Source: Petrosia ficiformis (Eukaryota; Porifera; Demospongiae; Haplosclerida; Petrosiidae). From it: a stretch of 64,000 nt of DNA. Positions within the stretch are counted from its first letter, which is position 1. The number at the start of each line of letters is the position of its first letter. This document shows, piece by piece, positions 55,470 through 64,000 of the stretch. Below the pieces are notes generated by a model. It ran no database searches. It saw nothing but the letters and a program-made list of their open reading frames with translations, and was not told the DNA's origin. The stretch is from assembly GCA_947044365.1 (NCBI GenBank), contig OX345648.1, positions 3,538,096 to 3,602,095 on the forward strand. The letters run 5' to 3'. A program made the position numbers and the translations under genes.

Positions 55470-56806
55470 CAGCAAATCCTAGCGGTAAAACAACAAGTAA
55501 TTGGTCACATGAAAGCTCTTATTTGGGATTTAGACACAGACCTCCTGAAACAGTTTAAATGTGCAATATTCTTTAATTTAAACCGTAGTGCACTTTCTTC
55601 ATGTATGGATATAGGTAGCTTGTGTCAAATTCAATTTGATCAATGTGAGGTGAGTTGCAAACAAGTTGCTGTTGTCCGTAAGGAAGCGAATTTTAGTATA
55701 CATACTAAAGGGATTGGAGGTATTCCTGTATCCTTACCCATGGATCATCTGATTTCTTGTCATTATGCTAGTAATGATCATTTACTACAAAGTAATATAA
55801 ACAATAGGAATGGTATAAATGAAGTTAGTTTCACACCGGAACACTGTGGTCCATACCTACTTCGTGTTCAAATAGGAGATAAAACCATTCTTCCAGAATT
55901 ATCAATTATTCGTGTTGTTCCTTCCTCATTAGATGAAATATCCCCGTGTATTCGTTCACTCCAAAGTATAAACACACGTTCAGGAATAACACTAACTACA
56001 GACAACAAGATAATAGTAGCAGAAAGACAAAAGAATTGCATCACTATATTTAGTAAAGAAGGTGAGAGACTTCACACATTTGGCAGTGCTGGTTCAGAAG
56101 ATGAACAGTTTAACACACTCTCTGACTTAGTGGTCACCCATGACAGAGAAATCTTGGTTGTTGATACAAGAAATCATCGAATTCAAAAGTTTTCTATAGA
56201 AGGGGAGTTTTTGAGTACCATCGGTAGACATGGCAAAGGACATTTGCAGTTCAACTTTCCAACTGGCATCTCTATTCATCCTGATGGTAGAGTATTCATA
56301 GCAGATAGATTGAATAGCGCATACAAGTCCTTAATCCTGACCTTACCTATTTACAAAGTTTTGGAGAGAAGGGTAAAAATCGTGGTCAATTCCTTGAGCT
56401 TTTTGATGTTGCTGTTGACTCTAAAGGCGGCATGATTTATACAACAGACCCAATAAAAGGGGAAATACAACAATTCACATCAAATGGTGAATTTGTAACA
56501 GCAATCCATTGTAAAAAACCTTACTTCATATGTATTGACCAACATGACACTTTGTATGTCATGCGAGAAGTTTTACCAATTCGACAATCATTAGCCGATA
56601 TTATTAGAACTCAACGGTACGCATACTTATCACATGATCATTTTATATCTCTTTACTCTAGCGAAGGACAACATATCAACTTTCTAGCAGAGTTCAGATC
56701 TTCTCGTAATTGTCCTGATTCTGGATGTGCTGGTAGAATTGCAGTAGATACAAGTGGATATTTGTATGTTTGTAACCGTCAAGAATCTTCTGTTGATGTT
56801 TATTAG
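55470..56806 (+). pseudogene. TRIM-NHL 5'-truncated, frameshifted copy
   Basis: Matches residues from about 254 onward of the 23.85-kb gene: the end of the coiled coil, the filamin Ig domain and the NHL repeats. RING and B-box are absent because the duplication starts after them. One T is missing near 56318 (ADRLNS then AYKS instead of RIQV), shifting the frame within an NHL repeat, and GGC is gained near 56428. The frame resumes to the same final codons (SSVDVY). Several missense changes (for example G to R in DTRNHRI). An in-frame product cannot include the full propeller. Confidence 0.92.
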
Positions 56807-57056
56807 TGAAAGATGTATTGTAATTCAGCTATAATGTCTAAAATGATTCTTAATTCCATTAACAATTTCGACTGACTTAAAATTTATTCTAATTGTTTTT
56901 TTTTTTTTTGCTTGACTATAATCCGATTATAGTGATCTTAATTAACACACAGTCATGCATTGATCCTTAGCCAAAAATATTAATGGCAGTGTGTCCATCC
57001 ATTTACAAGAAATGAGTGATGAAGAATAACTTCCTGTGGTTAATATAAGATCCAAA

Positions 57057-57460
57057 CAGTGGCCCTGAATACCAGGGGGGCCTAGCACCTGTATTAGTGT
57101 AATAATGGCCCACGAATTGCGCCGCAAATTTTTGAATTATTATTTATTCATTAGAGGTGTGGTCGACGTTGCGACGTACGTTGCGTACATAATGGTACAT
57201 TATCGCTATTATTGATGATGAGTCGGAAGACAACTGAGAATCTGGCACTGTTCACGATCTTCGTGGGTCTACTGATTCAATTCTCTCAGAGTCAGAGTCC
57301 AAATCAGACTCAGTTAATCCTGTAATGGGGGCGAAATAGGCTCATTTCTGCAAACCACGATGTATGGGGGTATTAATTAGAATTGTTATTTAGACAACAG
57401 GGAGGGCCTGGGCCACCCCTGCCCCCCTTGGCCCCCTGGCCCCCCTTAAACACGCCAGTG
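57057..57460. mobile_element. 404-bp hAT-type insertion with exact 8-bp TSD and paralogous empty site
   Basis: Exact GATCCAAA flanks (57049-57056 and 57461-57468). Ends CAGTGGC and GCCAGTG are short inverted repeats. The other copy of the duplication reads GATCCACA then CTGAGG at 26195 with nothing inserted. The interior is GC-rich with CGACG motifs and a CCCC-rich right end; no ORF recognised. Confidence 0.92.
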
Positions 57461-58106
57461 GATCCAAACTGAGGTTTTGTATTTTAAACCATTATTTACA
57501 ACTGCAACAGAAATTGTTTAATAAGCAGTCATTATTTCTGGATTGAGGCTAGCTATATATATATATATAGCTAAAGGCAATTCATACTAACTGAAAGAAG
57601 TCTATTCCCAGTAATGATGAAACCCTGCAAGTAAGAGCTGATAGTCTATTTGGTATTACCCATTCTGCCTACATGGGGACTGCTGTCCCAATCCATGGGC
57701 AGACAAATACATGAAAGATAAACAAATGACAGAATCGTTCATGATCATGGAGATATTGTGATACATCATACAGTGTAGTTGAAAGAGTAGTGTTGCAATA
57801 CTGAATAAAGACAGAAAGAACAAACTTAATGAGGCTGAATCCACTAGTAGCCATTTCTCATTGCAAGTTGTTTGTCATAATAATTATATATATAATAATT
57901 ATATAGCTATATCAACTATAATTATTAGTTAACATTTGATGGAATCTGTGAGTATTAATTATTCATCCTATATAGCTAGTTGAATCCATTATGGCTTCAT
58001 GTACTAGTATTCGTTTTTGGTGGACATAGTTAATGTATATATATAATTATTATAGGAGGCTAAATACTTTCATGATGACCCAATTCAAAAGATACGGACT
58101 GTATCA

Positions 58107-58966
58107 GAGAGTACTCTATGTAGGGATGGCCTGGAAAAAAAAATGGCCGCCCATACATTTCAATTGCAAGTGGAAAGCTGAAATCTTTGGTAATATATAC
58201 AAATAAGTTAAAATATACATAACTTACAATATATTGAGTATTTTTATAACTAACAATACCTTTTAGATATTCAGGGGTCTTCGTGAAAGTATAGAACCGG
58301 CGAGTAGCAAAACTGGGTCATATTATTATTATCATTATTCCTCTTTTTCAGAAAAATAGATTTGTACGTTTCTGGAGCTATTAAAGTAGTTTAAGCACAA
58401 ATACAAATTTATTTTAAGTTAAATTCAGGGTAACAAACTTCGTACTGTTCTGTTTCTTGACCTAGACAACGAATACTTTCAGCCACTACAGCAACGTACT
58501 TATGATAGGATGCCATTTGTAATAAACCACACCCTTCAAAACACACCCATTAATTATGTTATTATGGAGATGGTAACACAGATAAGTTGTATAAAGTATT
58601 TTACATATCATCACTTCCACAATTTGTAAACCCAGATGATACTGAACTGTCCATGTATAAATCATTCAGTAGTATAACCGAATGTGCTTCTGTACTGCAT
58701 ATCATCACAAACAAAATTTGTAAACCCAAATGATACTGAACTGTCCATGTACAAATCATTAGTATAACTGAATGTGTTAGTTGATCACTCTCAGATAAGA
58801 AATTTCATCACAATTACGCCTGGACACCATTCCTGCAGAAAATATCAATACTGTAAATGAAACAGAATATTCATCACATACTTGATCAAATGTTTACCTG
58901 AATTCTTTAAAAATAGAATCGAAACAAGAATAATTCTAAAATGTTTTTTATTATTCTTGTATATAT
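58107..58966. repeat. Repeat insertion in duplicate: family B block plus homologue of 3.6-4.9 kb
   Basis: Absent from copy 1 near 26838. The first 85 bp match 35228-35345. About 58184-58966 match 3612-4912 (GACTAACAATACCTTTTAGA-like, ACGTTTCTGGAGCTATTAAA, CTTGACCTAGACAACG), but without the 3757-3980 MITE and with only a 38-bp remnant of the family A foldback at 58925-58962. Confidence 0.8.
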
Positions 58967-59123
58967 ATACATCATTGATTTCTATCATTTAAGAAGTGGA
59001 ATATATATTCAAATTACTATAATTGCTATATATCTAACAATAACAACATTTATTATCATTTAGAAAGACAAAAATAGACTTGTTTTTTGAGTAATGTTAT
59101 TTAATCCTAATCTGTGATTATAT

Positions 59124-62100
59124 TCAAGGTTTTCTAGCAGTTATGATTTGCCAAGTCATGATTCCACTCAGTAGCTTTTCCTCGAAATTTGATGAATAGC
59201 CTTTCCACATTTGCATGTCTGCTTCAGAAATTCCCTATATAAATAAGAAAGAAATCACTCATTGAGCAGAGCAACATAAACCAGAGAATCCCCAATGACA
59301 GGAATTGAGGGGCAAGTGATATGTGTGTAAACATGTTACTGTGCTATTTACTGTCAGTAAAAGTTTAGAACCTTTGCCATTGGACATGCAAAGATTAAAG
59401 TTCAAGGTAAATTATGAAACTTGAAGACTCGTTTAACACAAGAAACAAGCAAAGAGGTTATTTTCTAACTCTCTAGTATGTTTATAATACCAGAAATAAC
59501 TAAACCTTTTGAGTGGGTTTCTGTTTCCTAAACGGCATTTAGAAAGCAGAAACTCACTCGACAGCTTCCCAGAACAGGTCAGTGTCTTTAAACACAATCC
59601 AGTTGTGTTTAGAAAACCAGTTGTAAATGTTGACTGCTTCCAAGTAACAGCGGAGACAGACACAGAGACACACACAAACAACAAAATAACTGCTATGATC
59701 TTCTCATACAGGGCAAGGGTTAATAATCAATCAGTGATGGTAAACGACATAAACACCATGATGATTACTACATGTAAGAATAAGTTTCAGTAATAATAAC
59801 TGCACTTGTAATGTATTGGGATTTTGGGAGTGCTGTATAATTATAATTATCTTCATACTATAAGCGTTTTTTCAGAAAGTTTGGGCTATGTTATTATAGT
59901 TCATGTGCTTAATAACCAATGATTTATTCAACAAGGTATGGCTCATTTTACTGAGTATTATATACACTTCTTAAATTCATGGGTGTGTTTTATAAGCCCC
60001 ATGTTTATGTAACACTGATAATCAGCTGAGAAAACTGCTTAATCACCAGGTTCACTACATCAGTCTTGTTTACGGTATACTAACGTCAGCTACCTTTTTG
60101 CAGAGAAAGGCTTTACCATTTCTTTCTGCTATCTTGTTAATTTTGCATTTCATTTTGGATTTATTTACATGGGTCTTTATTCAAAATAACTCGTGTATTA
60201 TGGGGTTGTATATAATCTTTCCAGATATAGAACTACTTAATTATACATTTGATGATTGCTGCTATGATGGTGAGAGTCCACAGTATTTAGAATAGTAGTC
60301 CTACATGTGAAATATCACATTCCATAACAGCAACCATTTCAATAAAGGAAATTGAAAACAACTTTCAGAAATGAAAATTAACTTAAGTGTAATTTTACTT
60401 TAGCATTAGCAAGTTGTTCATTCACAATTCTGCAATAATCTTTAGTATAGTCCTCCATTTTTATATCAATAAAACCAGTTTTCTCCAGGATCTGTAAAAC
60501 ATGTACAGAAAAAGTCTATAATTAATATCAATTAAGTGATGAAAATGAATATTTGTTCTGCTAATGCACAAGCCTAATCAACAGTATCACGATTATACGG
60601 TGCTATGTATGGGGGATTTAAAGAATGTAATTATATTATACATTAAAATTAATGCTATCAACACACTATTGTTGATATTTACTGTACTCTTTTATAATAT
60701 GTATGCTTTAAATTAGTTTGTTTTCAACAGCACAAACTTGTGAACAATGATTCCTACATTTGAAAATTGAAATAACACATGGTGGCTATTAGAAGTTTGA
60801 TAATAATGGTTATAGTTATACCATGCCTGTTTCACAAACTTTTAGTTTAGTTGCACTAAAAGGGTTTTAGTTTTAGCTTATTATTGGCCAATTTTCTTTT
60901 TAGTTAGTTATAGTTGTTACAGTAGACTTGTAATTTAGACTTACTAAAAAGGATTTTAGTTATAGTTATAGCTAGCTAAAACAACACTACTGGCTATCTG
61001 TATTTCAGTATTACTAACCTCAGCAAAAACTGCTGGTGTTGGAATTGGAGGCCAACCAAAACCTTTTACAAAGTCATGTGCTTCTTTACAGTCCTTGCCC
61101 ACAAAAAAAACCAGCCACAACTACCTCTCCACCAGGCTTCAATCATCGCTGCAGGATAGATAAAGTGTAGAATAATAGACTTATGAACTATATGAGCTGA
61201 TCAAGGTGTAATAGTGATATATAGAAACCCTACTATAGAATTAAAATCAAGCACGTTTTATTTCCTGTATAAATGATATAGCAATGTAGATGAGAAGTTT
61301 ATACGATAAAAACTCTCATCAAGAGATAGAAGTTGCTATTACAAGTAGAATGTCAGTAGATGATGCATCATGCATATTATATCAAGCCCACTCCACAGCG
61401 CAATGTTTGAAAAAATATTTTTAGCGACATAGTTACCAAAAAATGACTACCATGGTATTATGTTGTTTGCTACACTGGAAAGAGGTTGGGATCAACTAAA
61501 AGTGAAGAGGATGCTAAGACGTGTGAAGTTTTAAACGAGTACCTTAGTTTAGCAAGAATCTGTGTACTGAATTACTCATGGCTATGTCTATATCCAGGAA
61601 TTACGTACCTACTTCTAGAAATGGTACTAAGATATTTGTGCAAATCATTCATAAACTCACCAAAAATTGGGCACAATATTCAGCTCTGTCTGGAGCACAC
61701 TGCATAAATTCTCTTGCACACACAACATCATATGTTGCATCAGGCAATTTGACTAACTTTACATCTCCAATTACAATATTCTCCTGAAAGGAAAAATGTG
61801 AAAACAAAATAATTGTTTTTGATCTACTGTATATACGCATGAAAATACTTGGTAAGAAAATGATCTTTGGCTATAAAATTAATCATCCTATGTACCTGTA
61901 ATACTTAATATAGGTCTCATAAAAGTATTATCAAATTCAGGGCAACAGGAATATAATGTATAATAATTTTTAATTTTACTTTAAAGTAGTACCCTTCTCA
62001 GTCCCAACTTGTGTAGCAGTTTGATACTCTTTTCAACCTCCTCCACCATGCACTCTACTCCAGTGACAAAAGCACCTAATTCCTGTATATATAAAAAGTT

Positions 62101-63966
62101 ATATGATGCAAGTAAACTATCACCATAGCAACTAAGTTAAATTATAATCCACAGTTGAATTACATGATCAAACATGCAAATTATTTAAGATCATTGTAAT
62201 ATTTATGTATCGTCACAATTTTATTTACTGACCTGAGATATATATTTCATAGCACCTCCTGAACCTGATCCAACATCTACTACTCTGTTACCTGGCTGTA
62301 TATTGACTCTTACAAGTACATCCTGTGACATGTGTGCAATGAGAATTAAGGAATAGTAGGTGTATGCATGCATACAAGCAATCATGATATGAGTAGATGT
62401 ATTGTAATACTTCTTATACAACATACAGGATTTCATACAGGATATTTTCCTTTGGGAGGAGATCATATGGGTGTGGTTACGAAGCCTATATAGGAGGGTC
62501 TGAGGGCATGCCCCCCAGGAAAATTGTGAAAATTGGGTGCTATGAGATGGATTTTGGTGGGTTTCTGGCAGCTCACAGACTATTACTATGCTGTGATTTT
62601 GAGCACTCTATTTACTACTTTGATTGATATTTGTGTGCTATTCCCATTATTTTGTTAAGCTGTTACATCTTACATGACATCATACTTTCTTAAAATTTCT
62701 GGGGGTGAATTTAAATAATATAATTATTATAATTATATTAACTATATCTACTATAACTATATCTATATATCCACTATATATAATATATACTTGTTTATAA
62801 TGATAATAAAAGTGTCAACCACAAAGTTGACACAAACACTTAGCATTATATACATATATGAACGAAAGTTGGAGGTGTCACTAAAATGAGGTTTTCTCAT
62901 TTTAGCAATACATTAACCACAAAAGAGTAATGGCGAGGCTCCTGCACCTTTAATGCATTCACTATTCTCTTTCATTACAGTATCACCTGTAGTGGTCCCA
63001 CCAGTCCAACAGAAGTATAAGAGGATGCCTGATTATATTTTAGTGTGAATTATTACTGGGAGTAGTTGCTTATAAAATAGTATTCAATTCTTAACACTTT
63101 GCTGAGACTTGTTCCCACCTAGTTACACAAAAAGGCAATAGATCTTTTGCTTGACTGGACGGGGACAAGATTATAATTTGCTGCAACAACTAAATGTATT
63201 CTCAATATATGTAGAGCCTAGAGGTACACTGAAAACAGTACGTCTTTACAGCAGAACAGCTTAGAAAAAAAAAACAACATTTGTTTGTGCTCTACAAAAT
63301 AATGATGAAAAACTGCCACTCAATGGTTCTCTAGTTTAATGATAATTTTGAATGTGTACTTAGTTATAAGATAACAAATGGCATATGGCTATAAAGACAT
63401 ATGTGATATACTAGAGAGTCAATGCATCACTTACAATTGAAATTTATCGGCAGCCATTTGTTTCTGGGGCTACATACACTTTGATAACTTGTGCATAAAT
63501 ACAGGTAGGATGTGCATATACTAGGTAAAAGATCATATAGCAGTTGTACATAATTAACTATTTATACATATCCATATGGCCTCACAATTGATTAATCATT
63601 ATAATTATGTAACACTGTTGTCTTAGTTACCTTATGAACTTGTAGACCTCCAGGAGTAAAAAAACCCTCTCCCGGATAACTATCAGACTCATGATGGCCT
63701 TCATCGTGTTTACTATCCCCTGTTGTATCATCTTCTGTTGTATCATCCCTGTATTGTTCACCCTCATCACCTTCACAATCCCATTGTTGTAGATTTCTGG
63801 TAGGAGTGTCCCCAACTTTTCTTTTCTGCCATATCCAGTAAACTTCAGCCAAGTTACCATAAATCTGTTGATAAGCTTCACTATTCTGTCCAAGTATAAA
63901 TTCAAACACATACTCTTGATTATCATTGTCAGTGTAATGGGCATCCAAAAACATCTTGTGGTATTC
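59124..63966 (-). pseudogene. Phosphoethanolamine N-methyltransferase duplicate, disabled
   Basis: Exons 4-10 of the 27-38 kb gene are present in order: 63966-63631, 62322-62233, 62082-61993, 61783-61661, 61148-61019, 60491-60399 and 59234-59124. Exon 8 is broken twice: the second codon, Trp (TGG) in the good copy, is TGA at 61145-61143, and an A-run has 8 instead of 7 bases near 61111-61118, shifting the frame in VAGFFVGKD. Exon 4 has a clean 9-bp deletion in the acidic insert. The exon 9 start Met is Ile. Other exons and splice sites are intact, so the loss seems recent. Exons 1-3 would lie past 64000. A half-length product with domain 1 only remains possible. Confidence 0.92.
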
Positions 63967-64000
63967 CTAAAAATGAAATAACATAAGCAGATATGCGAGT

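Larger units (their letters stand above)
55470..64000. repeat. Segmental duplication, copy 2 (degenerate, cut by the window edge)
   Basis: Direct-orientation copy of 24604-31985. Left junction at AGCAAATCCTAGCGGT, inside the receptor pseudogene. Differences include a hAT insertion at 57057, an 850-bp repeat insertion at 58107, small deletions, and disabling changes in both genes. Confidence 0.95.

Overview
The window looks like nuclear DNA of an early-branching animal, most likely a demosponge of the Amphimedon type. That is inferred, not proven. The signs are: AT-rich DNA; genes with many short exons and ordinary GT-AG introns; RING/B-box/filamin/NHL proteins; decayed TRAF-like and large sponge/cnidarian-type receptor genes; a plant/nematode-type bipartite phosphoethanolamine methyltransferase; and very many small foldback and hAT-type elements. 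I see no bacterial operon, CRISPR array, rRNA or convincing tRNA.

Layout. 0-7 kb: an intronless POT-family transporter gene (+), a broken TRAF-type RING/zinc-finger/MATH pseudogene (+), several foldback elements and a complete 806-bp hAT element with a spliced BED-finger ORF. 6.9-23.8 kb: a 14-exon gene (-) for mitochondrial MTO1/MnmG (tRNA wobble-uridine modification). Its exons join in frame up to residue about 521, but its C-terminal part is not visible. One of its introns holds a second, intact POT gene on the opposite strand. 23.8-25.9 kb: an intact TRIM-NHL gene (+), head to head with MTO1 and only 77 bp away. 27.0-38.1 kb: an intact 10-exon phosphoethanolamine N-methyltransferase gene (-), 512 residues by my splice model; its long intron 2 carries a minisatellite and a TIR element holding a RecQ-like helicase fragment.

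39.9-43.7 kb: a two-exon gene (+) coding for a type II membrane protein that joins a degenerate sugar-nucleotide epimerase-like domain to a glycosyltransferase-like domain. 45.1-47.5 kb: a four-exon secreted protein gene (+) with an in-frame stop before two fibrinogen-like units. 48.2-50.8 and 53.5-55.5 kb: two decayed copies (-) of a large beta-helix/multi-TM receptor family, with an orphan last exon of a YME1L-type i-AAA protease between them.

55.47-64.0 kb is a diverged direct duplicate of 24.6-32.0 kb. It carries a 5'-truncated, frameshifted TRIM-NHL copy and a PMT copy with a nonsense codon and a frameshift, and it runs off the window edge. It begins inside the second receptor pseudogene. 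Comparing the two copies, and comparing 3.6-4.9 kb with 58.2-59.0 kb, gives filled and empty sites for several mobile elements. The main genes work separately: transport (POT), mitochondrial tRNA modification (MTO1), ubiquitin/RNA-type regulation (TRIM-NHL), phosphocholine synthesis (PMT) and glycan synthesis (epimerase-GT). No shared pathway is evident from the layout.
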